A stretch of 64,000 bases of DNA. Source: Asaccharospora irregularis DSM 2635. Its GTDB lineage: Bacteria; Bacillota; Clostridia; Peptostreptococcales; Peptostreptococcaceae. The stretch is taken from the NCBI RefSeq assembly GCF_900129815.1, contig NZ_FQWX01000008.1:1-64000 (forward strand), read 5' to 3'. The translations under genes and the position numbers were made by a program. The notes beneath the pieces are model-generated. The model had not been told where the DNA came from. It did no database searches and saw only the letters and a program-made list of their open reading frames with translations. Positions within the stretch are counted from its first letter, which is position 1. Each line of letters starts with the position of its first letter. Shown in pieces: positions 16,842 to 25,577 of the stretch.

Positions 16842-17915
16842 ATGACTTACAGAATATTGGCGATAAACCCAGGATCTACTTCAACTAAAATTGCAGTATA
16901 TGATAATGAAGAGCAGATACTATCAAAGACAATAAACCATTCAGCAGAGGAAATAGCTAAGTATCACAATATACAGGAACAATTTAAGATGAGAAAAGAG
17001 TCAATCTTAAATATTTTATCTGAAAACGATATAGAACTTGAGAGCCTGAGTGCAGTAGTTGGAAGAGGGGGGCTGCTTCCACCTGTAAAATCAGGTGCAT
17101 ACTTAGTAAATGATGAAATGATAGATAGACTAAAGCATAGACCAATATTAGACCATGCTTCTAATCTAGGGGCTATGATAGCCTTGGAAATATCAAAACC
17201 ACTAGAAATAAACTCATATATATACGATTCAGTATCGGTAGATGAGATGATGGATATAGCTAGACCTTCTGGAATTTGTGGTATGGACAGAGAGTGTTTA
17301 AGCCATGCACTAAACTCTAGAGCTATGGCGATAAAGTGTTGTGACAATAAGGGTATGGATTATAACTTATCAAACTTAATAGTTGCACACTTAGGTGGGG
17401 GTATAAGTGTAAGTGTTCATGAAAAAGGAAAGATGGTCGATATTGTATCAGATGATGAAGGCTCATTCTCTCCAGAAAGATCGGGAAGAGTTCCTTGCAA
17501 AAAACTTATAAATGCTTGTTTTTCAGGGAAGTACACTCATAAGGAAATGCTAAAAATGGTAAGAGGAAAAGGGGGAATAGTTTCTTATTTAGATACTGTA
17601 GACCTTAGAGATGTAGAAAAAATGATGAATGATGGAAATGAAAAGGCTAAGCTTATATTTGAAGCTATGGCGCTTCAAATAGCTAAAAGTATAGGGGAAC
17701 TAGCGACTGTAGTAGATGGGAATGTAGATAATATAGTTATAACAGGGGGAATTGCATATTCGCAGAAGATGACTTCAATGATTAAAAAAAGGGTAGAATT
17801 TATAGCTCCAGTAGAGATTCTTCCAGGGGAAAATGAATTAGAATCTCTTGCTTATGGAACTCTTAGAGTGTTACGAGGTGAAGAGGAAGCTAGAATTTAT
17901 AAAGAAAAAAACTAA
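16842..17915 (+). CDS. buk: Butyrate kinase family acyl kinase
   Basis: 357 residues, full length. ASKHA-fold motifs: NPGSTSTK near residue 9, GRGGLLPP near 77, AHLGGGISVSVHEKG near 183, and GSFSPERSGRVP near 210. Butyrate kinases convert acyl-phosphate plus ADP to acid plus ATP. No phosphotransacylase is next to it. Its place at the end of the aminotransferase-iorAB operon suggests that it harvests ATP from acyl-CoA made by IorAB (aryl- or branched acyl), after phosphotransacylation encoded elsewhere; substrate is an inference. A 72-bp gap separates it from iorB with no terminator. Confidence 0.93.
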   Translation: MTYRILAINPGSTSTKIAVYDNEEQILSKTINHSAEEIAKYHNIQEQFKMRKESILNILSENDIELESLSAVVGRGGLLPPVKSGAYLVNDEMIDRLKHRPILDHASNLGAMIALEISKPLEINSYIYDSVSVDEMMDIARPSGICGMDRECLSHALNSRAMAIKCCDNKGMDYNLSNLIVAHLGGGISVSVHEKGKMVDIVSDDEGSFSPERSGRVPCKKLINACFSGKYTHKEMLKMVRGKGGIVSYLDTVDLRDVEKMMNDGNEKAKLIFEAMALQIAKSIGELATVVDGNVDNIVITGGIAYSQKMTSMIKKRVEFIAPVEILPGENELESLAYGTLRVLRGEEEARIYKEKN

Positions 17916-17957
17916 AATATTTTTAATAAAATAAAAGTATTCTTAATAAAATAAAAA
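17914..17957 (+). repeat. Short direct repeat after the buk stop codon
   Basis: TAATAAAATAAAA occurs twice, each preceded by TATT(T/C)T, beginning right after the TAA of buk. This is one of several such post-stop duplications in the window. Confidence 0.6.
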
Positions 17958-17979
17958 TAGCTATAGAGGTTATAAAACA

Positions 17980-18029
17980 AAAAAGGATGTCTCGGAATGA
18001 TTATATAATCATACCGAAACATCCTTTTT
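17980..18029. terminator. Bidirectional terminator after buk
   Basis: AAAAAGGATGT (17980-17990) pairs with ACATCCTTTTT (18019-18029); an inner AATGATTAT/ATAATCATT stem extends it. It is flanked by A and T runs and so can serve buk and the convergent DUF1540 gene. Confidence 0.85.
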
Positions 18030-18032
18030 CAA

Positions 18033-18058
18033 TTAATATTAATCATGATTAATATTAA
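18033..18058. repeat. Perfect 26-bp palindrome
   Basis: Self-complementary over 26 bases with centre between 18045 and 18046 (core AATCATGATT). It lies between the bidirectional terminator and the end of the minus-strand DUF1540 gene; no T tract follows on either strand. Confidence 0.7.
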
Positions 18059-18071
18059 ACTATATAGTTGT

Positions 18072-18380
18072 CTACTCGCATACGAAAGTTTCACAACTTG
18101 CATTTTTTTTGTTTATATGAACTTCATCAGCTTTACATAGTTTTTCTTCGTTGTATTTACAGTTATAAGCTTCACAACGGATATTATTAGTACATACTTC
18201 ATTAGAACCATTAGCTACATTGTTTATTCCAGATGCAGCTCTGTCTACATAAGAAGAACAGAAAGTATTAGAAGTTGTTGTAGCTTGTTTTCCATCAACT
18301 TTTATTGCACCTGCATAGCATGAACCAGAAGTATTGTACACACAACTATTTGCAGAACAGCTTAAATTACATTTTTCCAT
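18072..18380 (-). CDS. Protein with two DUF1540 domains
   Basis: 102 residues with two Cys-rich modules: C-x3-C-x3-C...C...C...C at about 4-42 and again at about 62-100 (RCEAYNCKYNEEKLCKADEVHINKKNASCETFVC). Each module is a DUF1540 domain, a small metal-binding fold widespread in Clostridia. A serine/asparagine-rich linker joins them. AGGAGG precedes the ATG on the minus strand. Function is unknown; these proteins are often spore-associated, which is family knowledge and not shown here. Confidence 0.88.
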   Translation of the reverse strand: MEKCNLSCSANSCVYNTSGSCYAGAIKVDGKQATTTSNTFCSSYVDRAASGINNVANGSNEVCTNNIRCEAYNCKYNEEKLCKADEVHINKKNASCETFVCE

Positions 18381-18446
18381 AAGATTTACCTCCTAAAATT
18401 TAAAATTCTATTTTATTATGTGGAGGTATTTAAAATTTATACACTG

Positions 18447-18872
18447 TTAGAGAGTACATTTAGAACACATTACAATGACATCACTCTGAGTTTCTCTTCC
18501 TAAATTTTTTCTGATATGGTACACATTTACATTTTCTTTTGATCCACATATAGAACAGCTATAATTATTTTCATATAATGTTTTTTCTTTGAATACTTGC
18601 CAATGTGCTGATTTTAAATATTCATCATAAGGCACTCTTAGGCATGTTTCTAAAAAATTCATATAATGATTGTCCAAATCTTCTATAGATAAATTTGTAT
18701 GCTCGGGCTCAAAGAGTTCGCAACAATAATTAGATCTTGGTATTTTATCGAAAATTACACATTTTATATCGTATTTATATTCTTCATCAGGTCCTTTTAA
18801 AGATAAATTAGTGCAAAAAGAACAACAATTTTTTGGTAAGTTTTCTTCAAGTTTCTTTAGTTTACTATTCAT
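18447..18872 (-). CDS. Cys-rich protein with degenerate HNH-like zinc finger
   Basis: 141 residues from the ATG at 18872, chosen because GGGGG lies 6 bases upstream on the minus strand; a TTG two codons earlier overlaps it. The N-terminal part has a Cys cluster (CCSFC ... C ... CC) and the C-terminal part looks like an HNH module, CSIC...VNVYHIRKN...MCSKC, but the usual first His is Tyr and the His after the last CxxC is missing because the protein ends there. Nuclease activity is therefore unlikely; DNA or RNA binding is possible. Confidence 0.7.
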   Translation of the reverse strand: MNSKLKKLEENLPKNCCSFCTNLSLKGPDEEYKYDIKCVIFDKIPRSNYCCELFEPEHTNLSIEDLDNHYMNFLETCLRVPYDEYLKSAHWQVFKEKTLYENNYSCSICGSKENVNVYHIRKNLGRETQSDVIVMCSKCTL

Positions 18873-19035
18873 AAACAACCCCCTAGAGATTAAAAAGATT
18901 TTAATAATATATATTAGACAACTAATTAAATTATTCTATAGACCAATATAAAAATTTTATAGTTATGCTGTAAATGAGTAAATTCAACTAAGTACAAATT
19001 TAATAATCTTTAATTGTGTTAAAAATTAGATTTTA

Positions 19036-19064
19036 TTGAAGAAAAAATTATCAAGTGCTATAAT
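19036..19064 (+). promoter_or_regulatory. Sigma-A promoter of nadABC
   Basis: TTGAAG (19036-19041), 17-bp spacer, perfect TATAAT (19059-19064); expected transcription start near 19071. Confidence 0.75.
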
Positions 19065-19070
19065 GGGTTT

Positions 19071-19086
19071 ACACGTGTATATACAC
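19071..19086. promoter_or_regulatory. Candidate operator at the nadABC start site
   Basis: Two overlapping palindromes, ACACGTGT (19071-19078) and GTGTATATACAC (19075-19086), lie at the predicted transcription start. A nicotinate/NAD-responsive repressor such as NiaR is a reasonable candidate, from position only. Confidence 0.5.
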
Positions 19087-19113
19087 TAAAAAATATAGGA
19101 AAGTGGTGCAGTT

Positions 19114-20028
19114 ATGGATAAGGACTTGACATATAAGATTAAGGAATTAAAGAAAGAAAAAAATGCGAGGATACTTGCACATTACTATCAGCCACCTGAA
19201 ATACAGGATTTGGCAGACTCGGTGGGGGACTCATATTATTTAAGTGAGATAGCTAGGGACTGTCCTGAAGATGTAATTGTATTTTGTGGGGTTAAGTTTA
19301 TGGGGGAGAGTGCTAAGATATTATCACCTGACAAAAAAATACTTATGCCTAGTCTTGATGCTGGATGTTTTATGGCGGATACAATAAACGAAGAGGGTGT
19401 AAAAAAGTTAAAACAAGAACATCCAGATGCTTTAGTGGTTTGTTATATAAACTCTACAGCAAATGTAAAAGCTTACTGTGACGTATCGGTTACATCGGCT
19501 AGCGCGATAAAAATACTTAACAATATTTCTACCAAAAAAATAGTATTTTTACCAGATAAGAATCTAGGTGAGTATATAGCAGAGCAATTCCCAGAAAAAG
19601 AATTTATATTTTGGGATGGGTGTTGCAAATACCATAACGATATAAGTGTATACGAAATATTAGAATTAAAGAAAAAGTATAGTGATGCAGAGGTTTTAGT
19701 ACATCCGGAGTGTAAAAAAGAGATAAGGGAATTAGGGGATTATGTTGGAAGTACATCTGGAATAATAAGTTATGCAAATGATAGCAATAATAAAAACTTC
19801 ATAGTAGCTACTGAAGAGGGGATATTGCACGAACTAAACAAAAACAATCCAGATAAAAACTTTTTCATACCAGGCAAAAATGTTTTATGTCCAGATATGA
19901 AGAAAACTACACTAGAAAATTTATATTCTACCCTTTTAAATATGGAAAATGAAGTAGATGTAGAGGAGTCTATAAGGGAAAAGGCGCTTAACTCTCTACT
20001 TAATATGCATAAATTAGCGGAGGCGTAG
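19114..20028 (+). CDS. nadA: Quinolinate synthase A
   Basis: 304 residues. Typical features: ILAHYYQPPEIQDLADSVGDSY near the N-terminus, CGVKFMGESAKILSPDK, the Cys ligands for the [4Fe-4S] cluster (in CGVKFMGE, in the GCCKYH/HPEC region and in CPDMKKTT). NadA condenses iminoaspartate with dihydroxyacetone phosphate to quinolinate in de novo NAD synthesis; it acts with NadB, whose gene follows with a 2-base gap. Confidence 0.97.
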   Translation: MDKDLTYKIKELKKEKNARILAHYYQPPEIQDLADSVGDSYYLSEIARDCPEDVIVFCGVKFMGESAKILSPDKKILMPSLDAGCFMADTINEEGVKKLKQEHPDALVVCYINSTANVKAYCDVSVTSASAIKILNNISTKKIVFLPDKNLGEYIAEQFPEKEFIFWDGCCKYHNDISVYEILELKKKYSDAEVLVHPECKKEIRELGDYVGSTSGIISYANDSNNKNFIVATEEGILHELNKNNPDKNFFIPGKNVLCPDMKKTTLENLYSTLLNMENEVDVEESIREKALNSLLNMHKLAEA

Positions 20029-20030
20029 TG

Positions 20031-21335
20031 ATGGCTTTTAAATATGATGTTTTGATAGTTGGAAGTGGTGTTTCAGGGTTGTATTGTGCTTTAAATTTAG
20101 ATGAAAATCTAAATGTGGCGGTAGTATCAAAGTCGAGTTTGGATAATAACAACACATATTTAGCACAGGGGGGAATCTCTACGGCAAGAGATAAAGATGA
20201 CATAGAGTCATTTATAGAAGATACATTAAAAGCTGGTCAATATGAGAATAAGATAGAGGCAGTTGAAATCTTGGCTAAAGAATCAATAGAGAACATAGAA
20301 CAAATAGTAAGATACGGAATGCCTCTAGATAAAGAAAACGGGGAAATAGATTATACAAGGGAAGGCGCTCATAGTATAAATAGGATAGTGCACAGCAAGG
20401 ATAACACAGGTGAAATTGTGTATAAAACACTGATTAAAGAAGTAAGTAAAAGAGGAAATATAAGTTTAATAGAAGATGCATGTTTAGTTGATATTTTTAC
20501 AGAAAAGGAAAAGTGTATTGGTGCAAGATTTTTAAAAGGGGATCAAGAGTTACATATTTTTTCAAAGGTATTAGTTTTGGCAACAGGTGGAATAGGAGGA
20601 CTGTTTAAAAAATCTACAAACCAAAGGCATTTAACTGGGGATGGAATTGCTATAGCTTTAAAAAATAAAATAAAGATAAAAAATTTAAAATACATACAAA
20701 TTCACCCGACAGCATTTTATGAGGAAAACAATAAGGGAAGAAGAATGCTGATATCTGAATCTCTAAGAGGTGAGGGAGGAAAACTTTTAAATAAAAACAA
20801 AGAAAGATTTGTAGACGAATTATTACCTAGAGATGTAGTATCAAGGGCGATATTTGAACAAATGAAAAAAGACGGGTCTCAATATGTATATTTAGATGCC
20901 ACTCATTTAGGAGAAGAATACTTAAAAAATAGATTTTCATTTATATACAATGAGTGCCTAGCTAGGGGTACTGATATAACGAAGGAACTTATAAAGGTAT
21001 CTCCTGCACAGCATTATTTTATGGGGGGAATAGATGTAGATTTAAAATCAAAAACATCTATGGAAAATTTATATGCAGTTGGAGAAGTTAGTTGTACTGG
21101 AGTGCACGGGGCCAATAGATTGGCTAGCAACTCTTTACTTGAAGGACTTGTTTTTTCAAAAAGAGCTGCAAAAGATATAAATAGAATTGTAGGGAATATA
21201 GACATAAAAGTTAAGAACCTAGACTATATAGATACAACTGTAGATCAGGCTATTTTTGATAATATAAATATTGTCATAAATGAAATAAAAAAGACAAGTG
21301 AGGATTTTAGTGATGAATTATTTGCTTATAGATAA
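20031..21335 (+). CDS. nadB: L-aspartate oxidase
   Basis: 434 residues from ATG 20031 (GGAGG at 20019-20023, spacing 7); a GTG at 20028 overlaps the nadA stop and is too close. FAD-binding GSGVSGLYCALNL at the N-terminus, NNTYLAQGGIS, the substrate loop REGAHSINRIVH, HPTAFYE, and HYFMGGIDVD near residue 325. It oxidises aspartate to iminoaspartate for NadA; in an anaerobe fumarate is the likely electron acceptor. It is at the short end of the family (a long C-terminal helical extension is reduced). Confidence 0.97.
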   Translation: MAFKYDVLIVGSGVSGLYCALNLDENLNVAVVSKSSLDNNNTYLAQGGISTARDKDDIESFIEDTLKAGQYENKIEAVEILAKESIENIEQIVRYGMPLDKENGEIDYTREGAHSINRIVHSKDNTGEIVYKTLIKEVSKRGNISLIEDACLVDIFTEKEKCIGARFLKGDQELHIFSKVLVLATGGIGGLFKKSTNQRHLTGDGIAIALKNKIKIKNLKYIQIHPTAFYEENNKGRRMLISESLRGEGGKLLNKNKERFVDELLPRDVVSRAIFEQMKKDGSQYVYLDATHLGEEYLKNRFSFIYNECLARGTDITKELIKVSPAQHYFMGGIDVDLKSKTSMENLYAVGEVSCTGVHGANRLASNSLLEGLVFSKRAAKDINRIVGNIDIKVKNLDYIDTTVDQAIFDNINIVINEIKKTSEDFSDELFAYR

Positions 21336-22149
21336 GATGATTAAAGAGGCTCTAATAGAGGATGTACCAAATGAGGATATAACTACAAACTCTGTAGTAA
21401 GTAAAGATTCAAAATCTAAAGTAGATCTTATTTGCAAAGAAGACGGAGTTATATCTGGTCTTGATGTGTTTAAAAGGGTATTTGAAATACTTGGTGAAAT
21501 CGAGGTCATACTTTACAAAAAAGATGGAGATAAGGTAAAGCAGTTTGAAAAATTGGCTGTTTTAACAGGAAATACTAGAAAACTACTTGTAGGTGAAAGG
21601 GTTGCTCTAAATTACTTACAAAGAATGAGCGGGATAGCTACACTTACTAGCAAGTATGTAGAAAAACTAAATGGTACTAACATCAAGCTATTAGATAGCA
21701 GAAAAACGATTCCAAACCTTAGAATACTGGATAAGTATTCTGTTAAAGTTGGAGGAGGGCATAACCATAGATTTAATTTATCAGATGGAATATTGCTAAA
21801 GGATAACCATATTGATGCGGCAGGTGGAGTGAAAAGTGCTATCGAGCTAGCTAGAAAAAATGCATCTTTTGTTAGAAAAATAGAGGTGGAAGTTGAAAGC
21901 CTAGATATGGTGAGAGAGGCTGTAGAGTCTAAGGCAGATATAATAATGCTAGATAATATGGACTTAGATACAGCTAAGGAGGCTCTTAAAATAATAAATA
22001 AACAGGCACTAGTTGAATTCTCAGGAAATGTGAACTTAGAAACTATAGAATCTATATCAAAACTAGGAGTAGACTATGTTTCTGTTGGTGCTTTAACTCA
22101 TTCGGTCAAAGCCTTAGACATAAGTATGAAAAACTTAAGAAATATATAA
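21313..22149 (+). CDS. nadC: Nicotinate-nucleotide pyrophosphorylase (carboxylating)
   Basis: 278 residues from ATG 21313, overlapping the end of nadB by 23 bp; GTGAGG at 21298-21303 is the likely ribosome site. Motifs EDVPNEDITT, GERVALNYLQRMSGIATLT, DSRKTIPNLR, KVGGGHNHRFNLSDGILLKDNH are those of QAPRTase. It makes nicotinate mononucleotide from quinolinate and PRPP. It is the last gene of nadABC. Confidence 0.97.
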   Translation: MNYLLIDKMIKEALIEDVPNEDITTNSVVSKDSKSKVDLICKEDGVISGLDVFKRVFEILGEIEVILYKKDGDKVKQFEKLAVLTGNTRKLLVGERVALNYLQRMSGIATLTSKYVEKLNGTNIKLLDSRKTIPNLRILDKYSVKVGGGHNHRFNLSDGILLKDNHIDAAGGVKSAIELARKNASFVRKIEVEVESLDMVREAVESKADIIMLDNMDLDTAKEALKIINKQALVEFSGNVNLETIESISKLGVDYVSVGALTHSVKALDISMKNLRNI

Positions 22150-22176
22150 AACTGTATTATTTATCTTTGCAATCAC

Positions 22177-22203
22177 AGGGGGGCTTAATTGCTCCCCTTT
22201 TTA
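22177..22203 (+). terminator. Terminator of nadABC
   Basis: GGGGGGC (22178-22184), loop TTAATT, GCTCCCC (22191-22197), then TTTTT. The tail continues ATAATGCATAGGAAA, a sequence repeated after another terminator at 62732. Confidence 0.9.
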
Positions 22204-22319
22204 TAATGCATAGGAAACTTTTTATATAAAAAAATACTACAATACACAAAATATTGAAGGTGTTTTGTAAGTTATGAAGTATTGTAATTATTAACAATAA
22301 AATTTATAAGGTGATGTAC

Positions 22320-23510
22320 ATGAATAATATAAAAAGAGAGATGAAAAAAATAAATAATGAAATAGATAATAGACTAGCTGAAAATAAAGAGAATTACTAT
22401 TTTCAGCTAAATTTATTTAAAGAGGAGTTTTTGGTAGAAGAGTCCTATGTAAAAGGAGGGATAGGTAATAAACTAAAAAACCTCTACGACCTAAAAAGCG
22501 ATACAGAAACTATATTTACTACAATAGAAAATAAATTTATAGGTGGTTTAGCTAAAAGTAATATAAGTCTTAATTATGATAAATTTATAAACTGTAGTTT
22601 TAAAGATATAAAATTTGAAAGTTGCACTTTTTATGGGACTATGTTTTCAAGTTGTGATTTTAAAAATGTGGAATTTTCAAACTGTCTGTTTTTTGGATCA
22701 TCAGGTATATTGTTTATTTCAAACTGTAACTTTCAAAACTGTAGTTTTAATAACTGTAATATGGAAAATAGCTTAATTAGAGATTCAATTTTAGCAAATA
22801 CTAAGTTTGTATTAAGCAATTTAAGAAATAGTATATTTGCAAAGGTTTGTTTAAATCAGATATCTATTATTGATTGTGATTTTAGATCCTTAAAAATTAT
22901 AGATCACAATATAAAAGGATTTGAGTTTAGAGATAGTTTTGTAACGAAGTTTGATGAAGATACTTTTATATCCCCTATAGATTTAAATCAAACTAAAAAA
23001 GAACATTTGAAAGATGAGTTTTATGAAAGGTACTTTAAGTTTTATAAAATTATATCATCTAAATTTGCGGAAAACGGGTTATTAGATATATCTGGAAGTT
23101 ATTACTATTTGTCTAAGAGTATTGAGAGGAAGGTACTAAAGGGAATAACAAAGATAAAGTCATATATTTTTTGGATGCTATGTGGATATGGGGAAAAGCC
23201 TACATATGCTTTAGTGACATCGCTAGAAATAATTCTGATTTTTACAATAATATATATGTTTGCAGGTTTAAATATAAATGGAGATATAATAAACTACAGG
23301 CTGTTTATCATAAAAGATTTAGCTGACAAAAATCTAATTCTTGATTTTATGAAATCCTTATATTTTAGTATAGTTACATTTACTACTGTTGGTTATGGAG
23401 ATATAACACCAATAGGGTATAGTGTGATTTTATCGGGGATTGAAATGTTTTTAGGTGTGACAATGGTAGGAGTTTGGACGGCCACATTGGCTAGAAAAAT
23501 TTCAAGGTAA
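22320..23510 (+). CDS. Pentapeptide-repeat potassium channel fusion
   Basis: 396 residues from ATG 22320; AAGGTG at 22308-22313 supports this over the in-frame GTG 22311. Residues about 85-215 contain many pentapeptide repeats of the A/S/C-[N/D]-[L/F] type (for example CSFKDIKFESCTFYGTMFSSCDF), predicted to form a right-handed beta helix on the cytoplasmic side. The C-terminal 110 residues hold two membrane helices flanking the K+ selectivity filter TTVGYGDITP. It is a single-subunit gene for a tetrameric 2-TM channel with an unusual N-terminal domain. No RCK domain. Gating signal unknown. Confidence 0.92.
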   Translation: MNNIKREMKKINNEIDNRLAENKENYYFQLNLFKEEFLVEESYVKGGIGNKLKNLYDLKSDTETIFTTIENKFIGGLAKSNISLNYDKFINCSFKDIKFESCTFYGTMFSSCDFKNVEFSNCLFFGSSGILFISNCNFQNCSFNNCNMENSLIRDSILANTKFVLSNLRNSIFAKVCLNQISIIDCDFRSLKIIDHNIKGFEFRDSFVTKFDEDTFISPIDLNQTKKEHLKDEFYERYFKFYKIISSKFAENGLLDISGSYYYLSKSIERKVLKGITKIKSYIFWMLCGYGEKPTYALVTSLEIILIFTIIYMFAGLNINGDIINYRLFIIKDLADKNLILDFMKSLYFSIVTFTTVGYGDITPIGYSVILSGIEMFLGVTMVGVWTATLARKISR

Positions 23511-23602
23511 TTTAATAGTAATTGTTATTAAATGGTATAATATAATAAAAATAATAGAATTTTATATCTACTAAGCTAGGTATAAAGGGAGGGATAAAGA
23601 AT

Positions 23603-25297
23603 ATGAAATTCTCAGATTTTGAATATAAAAGACCGGTATATGAAGATGTAAAAGTTGAGTTTTTATATATTGTAGGAGAAATAGAGAATTCGAGTACATA
23701 TAAAGAGCAAAAAGAAAAAATAGACAAATTAAATGTACTTAGAAACACTGTGGAAACTATGTCGACTATAGCATCTATAAGATACACTATAAATACAAGA
23801 GATGAGTTTTATGAAAAAGAAAGAGAATACTGGGATGAATACTCTCCGTTATATGACGAATTAAATTCTAATTTTTATAAGGTAATCGTAAGTTCAAATT
23901 TTAAAGAAGATATAATAAAAGATTTTGGAGAACAGTTTTTTAATATAGCAAGCTATTCACTAAAGAGCTTCTCACCTAAGATAATAAAGGACCTACAAGA
24001 AGAGAATAGATTGTGTTCTCAATATACAAAATTGATGGCTGGAGCTAAGATAAATTATAAAGGTGAGGTATACAACCTATCTAAATTAGGAAAGTACATG
24101 TTAGGCAAAGACAGAGAAGAAAGAAGAACGTCATCTGAGGCTTACTACGGATATTTTAAAGATAATCAAGAAAAATTTGAAGAGTTGTTTGATAAGTTAG
24201 TAAAAATAAGAACGAATATAGCTAATAAGCTTGGATTTGAAGATTTTGTAGAATTAGGTTATATCAGAATGATGAGAACTGACTACAACGAGAAAATGGT
24301 AGAGAAATTTAGGGAACAAGTATTAGAATATATTGTTCCATTAGCAAATAAAATTTATAAAAGACAGGCAGAAAGACTAAATTTAGAAAAACTTACTTAT
24401 ATAGATGAGAACTTTGAATTCTTAAGTGGTAATGCAACACCTAAATGTAGTTCAAGGGAAATTATAGAAAATGGAAAGAAAATGTATAAAGAATTATCAT
24501 CAGAAACAAGTGAATTTTTTAACTTTATGCTTGAAAATGAATTGATGGATTTAGTTACAAAGGAAGGAAAAGGTGCAGGAGGTTACTGTACGTACATCCC
24601 AAATTATAAATCGCCTTTTATATTTTCAAACTTCAATCAAACAGCTGATGATATAGATGTTTTGACTCATGAAGCAGGGCATGCATTCCAACTATATATG
24701 TCAAGAGACATAGATATGCCTGAGATAAACTTTCCTACCTATGAAAGTTGTGAAATACACTCTATGAGTATGGAGTTTATAACTTGGCCTTGGATGGAGT
24801 TGTTTTTCAAAGAGGATTCTGAAAAATATAGATTTATTCATATGTCATCAGCTATTAAATTTATACCATATGGTATAGTAGTTGATGAATTCCAACATTA
24901 TGTATACAAACAGCCAGATTTAAGCAAGGAAGAAAGAAGAAATGTCTGGAGAAATTTAGAAAAAAAATATCTTCCTCATAAGGATTACAGCGGCTGTGAA
25001 TTCCTAGAAAATGGAGGATGGTGGTTCAAACAGGGGCATATATTCAAAAATCCATTTTATTATGTTGATTATACATTAGCACAGATTTGTGCTCTTCAAT
25101 TCTGGAAAAAGATTAGAGAGGACAAGAAAGGTGGATGGGATGACTATATAAATATTTGCAAGGTTGGTGGAAGAAAGTCCTTCCTAGAAATAGTTAAAAT
25201 AGGAAACCTGAAGTCTCCTTTTGAAGAGGGATGTGTAAGTAGTGTTATAGATAATATCGATGGTTGGTTAATGAGTATAGATGATAAAAATATGTAA
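23603..25297 (+). CDS. Oligoendopeptidase F-like M3 metallopeptidase
   Basis: 564 residues, typical for the M3B group. The zinc motif HEAGHAFQ lies near residue 356 with a downstream Glu in SCEIHSMSMEFITWPW. Other family features: SFSPKIIKDL near 110, GKDREERRTSSEAYYGYF, and HIFKNPFYYVDYTLAQICALQFW near the C-terminus. It hydrolyses small peptides in the cytoplasm, feeding amino acids to fermentation. No signal peptide. GGAGGG precedes the ATG. No terminator was obvious before the duplicated promoters that follow. Confidence 0.95.
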   Translation: MKFSDFEYKRPVYEDVKVEFLYIVGEIENSSTYKEQKEKIDKLNVLRNTVETMSTIASIRYTINTRDEFYEKEREYWDEYSPLYDELNSNFYKVIVSSNFKEDIIKDFGEQFFNIASYSLKSFSPKIIKDLQEENRLCSQYTKLMAGAKINYKGEVYNLSKLGKYMLGKDREERRTSSEAYYGYFKDNQEKFEELFDKLVKIRTNIANKLGFEDFVELGYIRMMRTDYNEKMVEKFREQVLEYIVPLANKIYKRQAERLNLEKLTYIDENFEFLSGNATPKCSSREIIENGKKMYKELSSETSEFFNFMLENELMDLVTKEGKGAGGYCTYIPNYKSPFIFSNFNQTADDIDVLTHEAGHAFQLYMSRDIDMPEINFPTYESCEIHSMSMEFITWPWMELFFKEDSEKYRFIHMSSAIKFIPYGIVVDEFQHYVYKQPDLSKEERRNVWRNLEKKYLPHKDYSGCEFLENGGWWFKQGHIFKNPFYYVDYTLAQICALQFWKKIREDKKGGWDDYINICKVGGRKSFLEIVKIGNLKSPFEEGCVSSVIDNIDGWLMSIDDKNM

Positions 25298-25305
25298 TTA
25301 AAATA

Positions 25306-25323
25306 GTGTTCAAAAAATGTACA
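25306..25323. promoter_or_regulatory. Conserved box, copy 1, upstream of grd promoter 1
   Basis: GTGTTCAAAAAATGTACA is identical at 25306-25323 and 25514-25531. It has a TGT...ACA outline and lies just upstream of each promoter copy. Activator or repressor binding is inferred. Confidence 0.6.
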
Positions 25324-25343
25324 CAAAAAAATCAAAAAAAGTG

Positions 25344-25372
25344 TTTGAATTTAGACAAAAAAGCATTATACT
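25344..25372 (+). promoter_or_regulatory. grd operon promoter 1
   Basis: TTTGAA (25344-25349), 17-bp spacer, TATACT (25367-25372). The surrounding 80 bp are duplicated about 205 bp downstream. Confidence 0.6.
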
Positions 25373-25513
25373 TAAAGTATAAGATAAGTAAAAAATAGAA
25401 GAGCATCCAATTAAAGTATGTATAACTACTATGAAACTATATTAAAGTATTGTAATAATCAAAAAGTAGTTTATTTAAGAAATAAAAATGATAAAAAAGC
25501 TATAATTTAAACG

Positions 25514-25531
25514 GTGTTCAAAAAATGTACA
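25514..25531. promoter_or_regulatory. Conserved box, copy 2, upstream of grd promoter 2
   Basis: Identical to the 18-bp box at 25306-25323, at the same offset from the second promoter. Confidence 0.6.
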
Positions 25532-25548
25532 AAAAAATAAAAAAAGTG

Positions 25549-25577
25549 TTTAAAATTAAACAAAAATAGTTTATACT
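25549..25577 (+). promoter_or_regulatory. grd operon promoter 2
   Basis: TTTAAA (25549-25554), 17-bp spacer, TATACT (25572-25577), inside the second copy of the duplicated segment; the start would be near 25584, some 40 bp before the riboswitch. Confidence 0.65.
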
